DNA of 64,000 nucleotides from Camillea tinctor (Eukaryota > Ascomycota > Sordariomycetes > Xylariales > Xylariaceae). Both the position numbers and the translations under genes were made by a program. The notes beneath the pieces are model-generated. The model saw only the letters and a list, made by a program, of their open reading frames with translations. It was not told where the DNA came from and ran no database searches. The number at the start of each line of letters is the position of its first letter. The first letter of the stretch is position 1. The DNA is taken from assembly GCA_022578605.1 (NCBI GenBank), contig MU394140.1, forward strand, positions 62,001 to 126,000. The letters are read 5' to 3'. This document shows positions 48,866 to 59,912 of the stretch, one piece after another.

Positions 48866-49712
48866 ATGGCGTCTGAGGAACAAGCCAAGATCAAGCTATA
48901 CTGGTATGTCAAAGCTCAAGATTGTCATATAGTTACTTGATTTATATGATTGACGGACCAACAGGCTAGAGAAGTCGCGGGCTCAGAACATCCTGTGGCT
49001 GTTAGAAGAACTCAAACTAGACTATGAACTGGAGACATTCCATCGGGTCAATATGTTGGCCCCGCCCGAGCTGAAGAATATTCACCCGCTTGGCAAGTCT
49101 CCCGTTATCTCCGTCACCCCTCCAGGCTCTACCGAGCCATTGGTCCTAGCCGAAAGCGGTTTCATTACACAGTACCTGAGCGAGCACTTCGGCCAGGGCA
49201 CCACCCTGATCCCCAAGCGCTGGAAGGACGGCCAGGAGGGCAAAGTCGGGGGCGAAACGGAGCAGTGGCTTCGATGGCAGTATTATCTCCATTACGTCGA
49301 AGGTTCACTGATGTCGATGCTGGTCATGGCCATGGTTCTGGGGGCGCTTAAGAGCCCTAACATCCCCTTCTTCATCCGCCCCCTGACCTCCATGGTCGCC
49401 AATCAGATCTTGGCCAAGATGGTGTTCCCCAACGCCAAGTCGCACCTGGGCCTTTTAGAAAAGCAGCTGGAGACGTCGGGCGGCGACTACATCTGTGGCC
49501 CGGATCTGACGTCGGCGGACATTTTGCTGAGCTTCGGTCTGATCGCGGCGAAGGATAAATTCGAGACGTTTGGCACGTGGGGAGAGGGGGGCCCCCGGGT
49601 ACTCTACCCCAAGGTCTTCGCCTATATCGATAGGCTGGAGGCAAGTCCCGGTTACAAGAGGTCAGTCGAGAAGATTAAGGAGATTGATGCATCCTTTGGT
49701 ATCAAATTTTAA
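48866..49712 (+). CDS. Glutathione S-transferase, GTT1-like
   Basis: Exons 48866-48903 and 48965-49712 give 261 aa. The N-terminal thioredoxin-like domain reads KIKLYWLEKSRAQNILWLLEELKLDYELE, with Ser17 in the expected catalytic neighbourhood, then PPELKNIHPLGKSPVI and the glutathione-binding ESGFITQYL. The all-helical C-terminal domain has TEQWLRWQYYLHYVEGSLM and the conserved DLTSADILLSF. Length and motifs match the yeast Gtt1 / S. pombe Gst3 group, which conjugate glutathione and have ER-associated members. A hydrophobic stretch (LMSMLVMAMVLGAL) may reflect membrane association. The substrate is unknown. Confidence 0.92.
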
Positions 49713-52169
49713 AGGTGCGGTGGCTGAGCTGGCTGTCTGGGTCCGGTACCAGGTAACCAGAAGGCGGAGAGGCGACGGTGGCGGGGTTCATCAGTCTGAT
49801 CTAACCTATGTACATAACCTACCTACCTGGCCCCAATTATAGTATACACTTAGTAGATTTTTATGTATGAGAGTATTTTCTCCCAATGGATAGCTCCTAG
49901 TTACAACCATCAGATGCATAGTACCTAATGTTGGAATTGACGTGAGATGCGACCAACTGGTAGAGGAATGTAAAGCGTTATATGCCTAGGTTACATATAA
50001 CTAGGTACAACTGTATAAAAAAAAAACCTGTTAATTGACACTAGTTTTACATCCTTATTTCAACCTCGTGTTTCCAGAACATCCTCATCCATGGTTGAGA
50101 CATGACGGGTAGTCTAGGCAGATACAATTTAAACAAGTCTTATTCGGCCTTGGCAAGGCAGGAGAAAATATGTAACCTAGCTGATCTACCTATACCGGCT
50201 TACCAAAGAGCTGGAAGCGAGTTTTAGTGTAAGGTTGCTGCTGCTGCTGTAGTATAGGTACATAGTACAGTGTAGTGTAGAACCCCCTCCCCTCCATTCC
50301 CTAGAACAGCCTCAATGTCGTGACTAGTACCTAATTCTTTCTAAGGTATGATTTACCCTAGACAGCCTAGACTAGCCGCCCGAATGTGACACACCTTATC
50401 TAGATCCTTTTATCCTACATTATGCACATGTATGCTTGCGGCTAGTAGGTAACCTTTGTTCCAAGTCAACCCTCTCTGCTAATATGTAACTAGCCTGGTC
50501 TATTTACCGCTAGCCTGGATCTTGATGTCAGTACACTCTCTCCTAGACTAGACACTAAGTGCTTAATACTTATTATCATAGGTACCTAGGCAGGTAGGTA
50601 AATATCAAGGTAATTAGTAGCACTAGGTAGGCGTTACGTACGACCCCGTTCTAGGTTGATTGATCTGGTTAGATATTGAATGACGTCATGTCTCTTATTT
50701 CCTTTCAGCTCATGCCATTCCGCATTCCTTCAATCCTACGTATAAGCAATATTAATCTAACCAACTTAACGGGAATCAGTCCACTCTCATCACCAGGTTC
50801 TATCAGACATGTTTCCCCCACTTTAGCCTAGTTACTTAGTTGGTTACGTATTATCATCGGAGATGCCATTCCAGTATAATCAAAAATCACGAGGGATTTC
50901 AATGAGAAACAAAGTAAAAAAGAGGGGAGTTATCAGTACTATTATTATTGCTGCTATTACTTTAGTTGATTCAGAAACGAACTATCTTTTTATGTATGTG
51001 CCTGATTGGGGGATACGCTTAAAATATTTTTACCTCGGTATGCAGATAATAGGAGACCGAAAAAAAAAAAAGATTGCAAATACGCGTATATGCGTATTAA
51101 GTAGTATTGGCTATTTATCTTAGAATGACTGCGCCATGCCAGAGTAGCAAAATAGCATCAAGCACATGCAAAAGTGGTGATACCATGTAGGCAGGGTGTA
51201 TTTCGGTAGCTAACTTTAGGTGCAGGCATACATAGCAGTACCTACCCAGTGCTAGTGCACTCGCACTAGGGTCGGTGGTTAGTGAAATCCGCAAGGCTGG
51301 TTTTAGGTAGCAATGAATAAGGCAATTCATTAGCAGCGGTGGACAAAGAACCCCCCAGAAACCCGACAACACTGGTTCTGACACTGGTCCCTTTTTTTTT
51401 TTTTCCCTTTCTTTGTATTATTTATTGGGGCGGTCCCAGTGATATTTTGCAACTGGCTGACAGATTGGAGGCAGAGAGCAGCAATGATTGGACATTTTAG
51501 AAATAAAATAAGAATTAGAATTCAGATGCTTGTACAAACTCTCACATAACCTTTACCCCTGTCACTTACATGTTATCTATGTATGTATAAACAACACACG
51601 AGTTCTCTTTCCCCCGAGTTGTTAATATCAAGTGACACCAACCTTTGGAACCAGGTTAGAATTTCTTTTCACACGCCACTCAAATTCATTCTTACCTTAT
51701 CTCCTAACTAAACCTAAGCCTGATTCCAGGTTCTTGTCTGACTCGCTCTACCTACGTTGGGTGCTTGCTGACGGATATACTGATAACTCTAGTTCCACCT
51801 ATTTCCATTGCGGGTAGCTAGATCTTTTTTCTTTTTTCTTTATTTTTTTCTTTATTTATTTAAATTTTTTTATTAAAAAAGAATCCAGCAACAAACACCA
51901 CCTAACATACGTAACCTAGTGCATTATTGGAACATATCTTACTTACATAACAATATGCCCGGCACTTCCGGGTGACGATATCAAAGAAGAAAAAAAAGAA
52001 AAAAACTAACAAACACTACACTTAACTTGACGCTAGCTATTTTATAAGGTATAATCCTTATACCAGATGTTGTACTACCAACATCTCCAACATCTCCCTA
52101 AATTCCTTCTGCAGCCGGGGTCACGACATCTTCATAAGCCCCGACCATTTTCTTTGATTGGCTAATATC
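49713..52169. other. Gene-free spacer before the LCAT-like gene
   Basis: 2.46 kb. It has CCTAGG-containing words (49985-50010, 50580-50605), T-rich tracts (51389-51405, 51824-51885) and no supported gene. The right end should hold the promoter of the next gene. Confidence 0.45.
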
Positions 52170-54770
52170 ATGGCAAACACTTCTTCTTCCACGCACCTAC
52201 CGCCTGTGTCACCTTCCGCTGACCCTAAGCCGGCGCTGCACACGCCAGTTCTGGTTCACCCTGATGAATACTCCTCCCAGTCCGAGGATGGCGAGGAACC
52301 TCTCGACATTGATCAGGATGGTGTCCAGTCCATCATACAGCCGGCTCTGAGCCCGGTTGCCACTAGGCTCAGTTCCCCCAAGACCCCAGCTGCTGAGAAG
52401 GCTGCTGCTATGGAGAACCTTTCTGGTGGTGGTTTATTCAGTGTTATGGAGGATCCCACCTCTGCAGGCTCTGGTTACCACCCCGCCTCGTCATCTGCAA
52501 GAGACCCTGCCGGCAAGCCATCAAGAACTCCTGTCACGACTCTCAAGGCGCGTGCGCGCCAAAATAGGGGGTTCTCTTTAGGTCAGATGCCCCAGAGTCT
52601 CCCGCAGTTGACTAAATTCCCCTCGCCATGGAGTTCGAGTCCAAAAGAACTTGTCGTAGACGGTGAACCTAGTCCCAAGCCAGCCTTGTCAGGAGTGTTC
52701 AGCCAGAGTCGACATCGCCGTTCATCTTCCGGGGGTCCTGATGCCCTTAAAAGAATACGAGAAGCCTTGCCATCTATCTCTCTACCGTCCTTCTTTTCCG
52801 GTCCTACCGCCTCTTCTCCCAGGAGCCCGGAATCTGACAACAAGAGATCAGCCACTTCAGCCGACGGTACTGTCGAATCAAAGCCGGCCAGGTTGCCAAC
52901 CCGATCTCTCACGGCACGTATAGACTCAGCAACAAATAGGAATATGGAACCGAGACCGCCAGACCATACCAGGGACGCACCCACGACTTCACGGCCGCCA
53001 ACCACAGGATCAATCCGACCACGAATGATTAGAAGATCAACGTCTGACGAATCTATGCTCTATCATTCCCTGTCCCGGGTCTCATCGTTTGGCGACGACA
53101 ATAGATGGGATAATATCCGTGAACAGAAAAATGTTAGGTTCAAGGCCATCACCGATAGTTGGGATGTGCCCACTTTCAAGCTCCCGCAGTTACCAAATCT
53201 CCTCCCAGCTCCTCTCAAGAATTTTTCTCTCGGCCCAGACCTGTCGGATAGTTCTCTGAATGATTCAACACGGCCTGCGACGATCCCGGAGGCCGGGCAG
53301 GACGGTAGCCTATCGGACCTAGATCGTGCTCTTAGCTCCCTAACGGGCGATATTGTGGTTATGGGAGGGTATCGGGGCTCCATACTAAGATCGACCAAGA
53401 CGAACCGCCAGGTCTGGGTACCCGTAAAGCTAGGTTTGAATTTCCGGAAGGTCAATCTAGAGGTGGGGTTGAACCCCGAAGACGACGTGAACATGGAGGA
53501 ATCGATTTACGCATCAGGAATGCTACAACATATTGGACCGGTCGACATTTCAAAGCGACTCTTCAAGAGACTGAGGGAATGTGAGAATGCAAAGTCGGGA
53601 AAACTGAGGGTATGGGATTATGGATACGATTGGCGACTTAACCCGCATCTGCTGTCGCGCAAGTTAATAGCCTTTTTGGAACAGCTGCCCTCCAACCAGC
53701 CCGGTGAAAGCCCCGGGTCTAGAGGCGCTATGGTGATTGCTCATAGTCTTGGTGGTCTGATCACACGCCACGCATTGAACCAACGACCGGAGCTGTTCTC
53801 GGGTGTAATCTTTGCTGGCACTCCTCAAAGGTGCATAAATATCCTGGGTCCGTTTCGGAATGGTGATGCCGTGCTGTTTAACGAAAAGGTCTTGACCGCA
53901 CAGGTCAATTTCTCTCTAAGAACGAGTTTTGTGTTCCTCCCCGAAGACGGCTTTTGTTTCATCAACAAGCATACTGGAGAGGAGTATCGGATCGACTTCC
54001 ACGACCCACAAGAATGGGCAAAATATGCACTGTCACCATGCATCGAACCGTCGTTGCCCGCATATAATTCCCGGTCAACGGCTCTCGGCTCTTTCTTGGA
54101 GCTCTCCGGGAGACTACCAACACCCCTGCGAAGTCGCGGAAATAGCAATGCGAGCGATCCCCGCCAACCACAATCGCCAACCCGTAGCCTGATTACAGAA
54201 GCAGCTCGAAAAGTCGAAGTCGCTCACGATCATACCTTAGCCCCACAAATGGGAACTCTCCAGGCCGATCAGCCGGCCACGCAGCAACAACAAAAGCAAC
54301 AAGATACCAGCACCCGCAGTCGAAATATGGCTTACCTTTCGCGAGTCTTGGCCGACGTCAAACGTTTCCGTGCCGAGACGTTCCACCGACCGGAACACAC
54401 AGAGTCCAATTCCTATCCTCCGCTTGCTGTCATCTACGGAAAAGACATCCCGACAGTCTGGGCCGCTCATGTATCTTCACGTGATGCGATCTCTTGTGCG
54501 GACGCCTACGATGATCTAGTATTTAGGAGTGGAGATGGAGTTGTCCTGGCTAGAGAAGCACAGTTGCCCGAGGGATACGAGCTAGTCAAAGACGGCCGCA
54601 TCAGCACGGATCGCGGACATATCACTATGCTTGGTGACTTGGAAGCAGTTGGAAGGGCACTCCAAGCAGTAATAAGAGGAAGGCGGAAGGGCATTGGCCT
54701 TGGGCGCCGCATTCCAGCCGGGAATAAGAACATGTCCCAACCAAATTTAGACGAAGCCCCGGCCTCTTGA
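52170..54770 (+). CDS. LCAT-like alpha/beta hydrolase with long disordered N-terminus
   Basis: Single exon, 866 aa, starting at ATG 52170 (the upstream in-frame TTG was rejected). The first roughly 330 residues are Ser/Pro/Arg-rich and look disordered. The hydrolase region starts near GDIVVMGGYRGSILRS and has VWVPVKLGLN, WDYGYDWRLNPHLLSRKL, then the nucleophile elbow AHSLGGL (S526), VIFAGTPQRCINILGPFRNGD, and the remaining triad candidates RSGDGVV (D789) and DRGHITML (H817). The order and spacing fit the lecithin:cholesterol acyltransferase / phospholipid acyltransferase-type fold. A Gln-rich low-complexity insertion lies between the elbow and the Asp (about 705-715). No signal peptide or membrane span is obvious. 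The substrate is unknown; it may be a lipase or acyltransferase. Confidence 0.83.
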   Translation: MANTSSSTHLPPVSPSADPKPALHTPVLVHPDEYSSQSEDGEEPLDIDQDGVQSIIQPALSPVATRLSSPKTPAAEKAAAMENLSGGGLFSVMEDPTSAGSGYHPASSSARDPAGKPSRTPVTTLKARARQNRGFSLGQMPQSLPQLTKFPSPWSSSPKELVVDGEPSPKPALSGVFSQSRHRRSSSGGPDALKRIREALPSISLPSFFSGPTASSPRSPESDNKRSATSADGTVESKPARLPTRSLTARIDSATNRNMEPRPPDHTRDAPTTSRPPTTGSIRPRMIRRSTSDESMLYHSLSRVSSFGDDNRWDNIREQKNVRFKAITDSWDVPTFKLPQLPNLLPAPLKNFSLGPDLSDSSLNDSTRPATIPEAGQDGSLSDLDRALSSLTGDIVVMGGYRGSILRSTKTNRQVWVPVKLGLNFRKVNLEVGLNPEDDVNMEESIYASGMLQHIGPVDISKRLFKRLRECENAKSGKLRVWDYGYDWRLNPHLLSRKLIAFLEQLPSNQPGESPGSRGAMVIAHSLGGLITRHALNQRPELFSGVIFAGTPQRCINILGPFRNGDAVLFNEKVLTAQVNFSLRTSFVFLPEDGFCFINKHTGEEYRIDFHDPQEWAKYALSPCIEPSLPAYNSRSTALGSFLELSGRLPTPLRSRGNSNASDPRQPQSPTRSLITEAARKVEVAHDHTLAPQMGTLQADQPATQQQQKQQDTSTRSRNMAYLSRVLADVKRFRAETFHRPEHTESNSYPPLAVIYGKDIPTVWAAHVSSRDAISCADAYDDLVFRSGDGVVLAREAQLPEGYELVKDGRISTDRGHITMLGDLEAVGRALQAVIRGRRKGIGLGRRIPAGNKNMSQPNLDEAPAS

Positions 54771-56941
54771 GAATTTGATAGAACGACGACCAGGCGTAGG
54801 GTTTCCAACATGGCATTCTAGACTGGATCCAGCATCGGGCAACCGGGTATGCATTTGTACGCAGCAAGCTATGGAACATGCGGATAATTTGATTTGGGTG
54901 TGCAATTTTTTTTATAAATTCCTTTTTTTTAACTTTTTTTCTGCTCTCTAGGATCATGTCAATGGTCGAGGGTGGTGGAATGATCAAACGCCTGTGACGG
55001 GGATTTAGCTCCAACTGTGGCAACGACTGCCGCATCAAATATATGGAAGCATCAAAACCTTAACAAGCAAGAAGAGAAAAAAGTTTTCAATAAGCATTAT
55101 CTCATAGCGAAGAATAGGAGGGAAAAGCTAGATTAGGTATCTTTATACATTTGCATCACATGATTACACAGCCCTTGCCGTCCCTTGTCCCTTTGGCTGC
55201 TCATTTCACTCGTACGCGAACCAAGAGGATTTAACTATCTAACTTACTACCTACCTACTTTTAGATCGACATAGACATATACGGGACATGCATATGTTCA
55301 CCTAGTTAAGACTCATGCTCGACAACACAAACCGGAGCTCCGATCCCCTGCTCTATACTCCGTATACAAGGGGTAGAAAGGAGGGCACCACAGAGTATTC
55401 AACTGGTCTAGGCTGCTAGGTTAATGAAATCGAAGTGATCACATCGGTAGTGTTAAGTAGTTAATTCAGGTTAGTAGGGGGTCAGTGAGATGGAGCCTTA
55501 ACCAGTCTCTCTCTGTTTTCCCCTTCCTCGCCAAAAAGGAGAAAATAAAAATAAAAGCACGTACACTGGACACTGCGTTGCTCTGAAAACCTGAAAAAAA
55601 CTAACCTAGTCGCGTGTTAGACCGCCCGACTACCGGCCGGACAGAGGCAAGGAGAGCAATAAAAAAGGAAGATATTCGGCGCTAGCGGCCGCGCAGCGCC
55701 GTCGATCTTTGGGGAGCTGATGTGAGGGATCCACAATGATCTCACCGGGCCTTGTTTTGGTTTTTGGTAACAGTAATTGATGGGGGGAGAAGATGGATGG
55801 TAGGGTGGTATGGATAATAGTAGACAGCGCGCAGGAAAAGCTTAGCTGTGTACTATCTGGGTAAGGAGGTGGGTGGGCTGGTAGGTTACGATACTTTAAG
55901 CTTATATACCGTCAGCATTAGACGAGACATCGTTTCGTCTCTGACATCAAGGTTTTTTTTGGTTTTTTTTTAGAAAAAAAAAAGAAATTATCCTAGGTTA
56001 GACGCAACGAATAATGGTCACGGGCCAATTAGGTTGGCAGACCATACTTCATGATTTCGTAAGAGGCTTGTCGGTTGGGTCGTGGTTTTCGTATGTGGTA
56101 TATAGGTTAGTGGTTTTCTATGTAGGGGGGAGGGGAGACTTGACTAGTTAGCTGGAGAAAAGGAGGCAGGGCTTAGTGTAGCCTTTTAGTTGACGAAGAA
56201 GTCTCTGGCTTCGTGTTGATTGTTGTCCTGTGCTGTGCCGCTCAGACAGATCGATAGATGGACTGGCATCCTTAACCCACCCCTCAAAGGATCATAGGTA
56301 GAGAAGAAAGAGAGATTGTCACCATTCTTAAGATACGACCTAGTAGTCACAGCTAGAGGGAAGCTATTTTCGAGGGATTGTGGCAGGGAGAGAAAGTATA
56401 TCATAGGTAGTTGAACTGGTGAGATGCATTGTTTAGTATCTACCTGTTTATGCAGATATGTTCATAACCCATGTGTGTGTGTAGCTAGGACTCGGGAGAC
56501 CAGGATTGGATCAGCTAGCTAAGGAACACACGTTTCAAGATATTAGGTTTGCTAGCTGAAATCTCTTTATCTTTTCTATTTTCCTGTTGTTGTTCTTCCC
56601 TTGCTACTAATCTTCGTCTCATGTATCCCGGAGCGTGGACTAAACATACCACATACACATTTTCCTCCACGAAGAGAAGGGGACAACCTCTATCAATCTT
56701 CCCTACAGAAGCAGAAAAAGTCGATACTCATGCACTTTGTTTTCCTATGTATGATATAGAAGTAACTATTGGCATGATTTGCTGAAAAGATCTCCAACCT
56801 CTAACCATCGATTATCTCATATCCAACGGGCAAAGCAAAGCGAGGAATCCGGGGCTAGAAGAAAGCAGAAATATCAAAGGGTGGGGGCCCAAAGAAACGA
56901 CCCATTGGAATACACACAACCCCTAAGCACGAGCGACGACA
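54771..56941. other. Gene-free spacer between LCAT-like and single-span membrane protein genes
   Basis: 2.17 kb. T8-T9 runs occur (54906-54912, 54925-54941, 55952-55971). No supported gene or RNA. Confidence 0.45.
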
Positions 56942-58104
56942 ATGCCGTCTCTAGCGTCCATTACACCGCCGTCGACCTGCCTCGCGTCGGACCAGCTCTT
57001 TGCTTTCCAGACGGGAAACACCGAGTACTACGTCCAAGGGCCGCGTCCGGCGCAGACAAGCTGTCTACCAGACTCATACGTAGCCACGGCGGTGCCGTCA
57101 GTATATTACTCTCCGGGTTACTGCCCCGATGGATACCGGGCCGCGTGCTCGACAACGGACACGGCCGGTACACACTATACGTGCTGTCCCCAGTAAGTGA
57201 ATTTTTAGGCTCTTTTTAGTAATTCGGATGGTGTGAACGAAGTTATACTTTGACGAAGCGTATATCATGGCGTGGTACGGTTTCTCCTAAGATCCGTGTC
57301 TTCTATATAATATTGTTCTTCTACCTCTTTCTCATTGCCTTTAGCTGACTCCAACCTAACCTCCCCTTATTTCCTTATCCCACTCATATGTTGTTGCTGA
57401 TCACCCACCGCAAAACCTAAAATAGAATTGGCTCGACGAGTTTCACTTGCAACCGCCAGCCGCAGGACCCGTGGCAGTCCTCTTACGCCTGCGCGAGCTT
57501 CTTCACCGGCCCTCTCCCCATCGGCACCGTGAAGACCGTCGAAGCCGGTCGCGTGACCACAAGCGCTACCGCGGTAACCCTCTCTCCGTCGTCGCGCGGC
57601 GCTACCGGCACCGTCAACGCGCTCGGCATCCACGTCGCGCGGCAGTCGTCCGACGGCAACGGCAGAAACAACAGTAGCAGAACTAGAACGAACCGCAGCC
57701 TCGCCATCGGCGTTGGTGTCGGTGTCGGCACTGCTGTGCTTCTTATCGTGATAGGAGCGTATCTATTATGGAGGCGGCGGCGGGCGCGGCAGGGGATACA
57801 GCGGTTCGTCGTCGACGACGACGAAGAAGATGATGGTGTGGGAAGCGAGAACCGCAAGCAGGGGTTCCTGTCGACGAACCTGGATCTCCGCGACGAGAGC
57901 ATGGTGGCGGCGACCGATATGCATACCAAGCCGCACGGTAGTGGCTATAGCCTGCCGCCTATAGAGATGGATGGACTTGCCGGGAGGCACGAGCCCGTGG
58001 AACTGCCGCCGGATAATCTAGTTAGAGGGGGGCAGCAGCGCACACCAGTCGCGGAGGTGATGGGAGACTCATTACCACCGGGGTCGACGCATATACGACA
58101 TTAG
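56942..58104 (+). CDS. Putative single-span membrane protein with Cys-rich extracellular region
   Basis: Exons 56942-57192 and 57426-58104 give 309 aa. The N-terminal half is Cys-rich (TSCLPDSY, YYSPGYCPDGYRAACSTTD, HYTCCPQ, FTCNRQ, YACASFF). A Ser/Thr-rich stretch is followed by one transmembrane helix (LAIGVGVGVGTAVLLIVIGAYLLW) and an RRRRAR stop-transfer, then a 110-residue acidic/Ser/Pro cytosolic tail. There is no classical N-terminal signal peptide, so topology would depend on the internal anchor with the Cys-rich part outside. This architecture is common among fungal cell-surface proteins of unknown function; a sensor role is speculation. Both intron borders are GT/AG, and the join keeps Gln-Ile-Gly-Ser in frame. 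Confidence 0.72.
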
Positions 58105-58562
58105 TTTCCAACTCAATGTTTTTCTGTAAATGAGGGGTGCATTGGGATGGCATTGTGATATCTTTCTGTTGTCTTACTTATTGTTATGACTCTGGTGTAT
58201 AATGCCACTATTTAGTGGAAATGGTATGAATAAGGGTATATATGTATATCTATATATTGTATATCTTTCATTTCTGGGATATATTGCTTTTTATGTCTCA
58301 AAATGAGGACGAATGCATTCTATACGACATCCCAAGTTAGACGAAGTAGTTCAGATACTTTCAGAAGAAGAAGAAAGACCATATCAGCTATAAGAGCGAC
58401 ATTCCTGAGATATCTGCCCCATCCGACCCCAGCCAATCCCCATCATATCCTTTTCTCTCGAAGCGAGCAAAACCACATGTAGCGAAAAGTGGACCATGAA
58501 AGAGTAGCAACGAGTATCGGAATAGTGAAATGAGTTCAACACTTTCACCACTCCAACCCTAA
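58105..58562. other. Convergent 3' flanks, no gene seen
   Basis: 458 bp, AT-rich with TATA-type repeats near 58236-58262. Confidence 0.6.
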
Positions 58563-59912
58563 CTATCCTCCCTTCGCTCTCACATCTCTGGCATCTGGCG
58601 CCTTCTCACCCTGATGCGTATCTCTCTGCCTGTCTCCACAGGAATTACACGCGTACTGCCAGCCAGCCCAGGATCTCTTTCTCTTCTGAAAGTGCCCCTC
58701 CACCTCTGCCACCGGCCCTCTTTCCTCGCGGCCATAACCAAGGATCCGGTGGTCGTAAGCGGGAGGGTCAGGATCAGCGGCGATGCTGCGGATGTTCCAG
58801 ACCCATGCGGGTGGTAGAGCAGCAGCCGGCATGAGGTCCGCGACGGCATCCCCGATGCGCCGCTCCGCGAGGCGATTACGCTGCCACGGCAATACAAGGA
58901 CCGCGTCAGGGCTGTAGACAGGGTTGCGGTCACGGCAGACGAAGGTAAGCTGGGCTAAGCCGGGGAAGGACGCGCATATCTTCTGTAGTACCTGATGTAT
59001 GGTCAGGGTGAGAGAAGGGATGGTGGTGTTGGGGTTGGCCCACGGGACGTCGTCGTTGTTCCAGAAGAGCGTCTCGTTGATGGCGACATGCAGGATGAGC
59101 GATAGGTCCTGTGATGGAGAGGGGCGGCCTTGTCAGTTTATCCTTCTTCAGTTGCGCGGGTATGGGGATATTGTTGCAGCTTAGGTAGGTAGGCAGGCAG
59201 ATAAAGATTCCACTATCTCTATGATTCCTGCCATCCCCTTATGAGATGAATCGAATATCAATGAACTTTCTGGTCTGCTGACCGAGAGAGGAGGAAGGAG
59301 AGGGGTTTTTTTTTATATATAAATACTAACTTGAGGTTCGGCTAACTTCGTGAACATGAGGAACTGGGTCTCGGATGCTATATCGCTATCCCTAGTGCCA
59401 AAGTACAGCGTATCCCTAAGAGGATCGAAAAATACCCTACCAGGGTCTCGCTTCGTACCGAACATGAGTTTGTATCGTTTCATAGCATCCAGCCTTGACT
59501 CTCCGCATACATGGAGATTCACCGGTATTGGCGCTGAGGAGGTACATTTGAAATTCTGGAGGCCGCTCAAGCGCCATAGACTTTCTTGGTCCTCGTTAGA
59601 CACAGAGGCAAGCTGTGAGGCGCCATTACCATAGCAGCAACGTATGGGCACAATCCTGGGCCGTGGGAGATTCAGCCCCCATATTGTCAGGCGCAATTCA
59701 ATTGGCAGCCGGGTAAAGAGGAACTATGAGAAAGAACGAAAGTGAAAAAAGGTGATGAGTCGTTTTTGAAATGAATACTGTGTTTGCTGGGCTGCTAAAC
59801 TCACGAAACATGACCCCCCCGGAATGTAAGCCAGCGACGGCTCTTCCCTTGTCCCGAGCATAGACATAGAAGAGGAAGAACATGAATTATCCGAAAGGTG
59901 TGAGTTACACAT
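58563..59912 (-). CDS. 2EXR-domain protein
   Basis: Exons 59912-59805, 59723-59331 and 59108-58563 give 348 aa. After a 36-residue Ser-rich leader the protein enters a 2EXR domain (FLFTRLPIELRLTIWGLNLPRPRIVPI, then PVNLHVCGESRLDAMKRY, GRVFFDPLRDTLYFG), a module abundant and expanding in Pezizomycotina. The C-terminal half has DLSLILHVAINE, an aromatic-acidic stretch, a QLTFVCRDRNPVYS block, and finally a Lys/Arg-rich region containing YACNSCGDRQ. The biochemical role of 2EXR proteins is unknown. The introns have donors GTGAGT and GTTAGT and restore uninterrupted phase-0 text. The start at 59912 is the most upstream in-frame ATG; Met16 and Met18 are alternatives. Confidence 0.78.
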
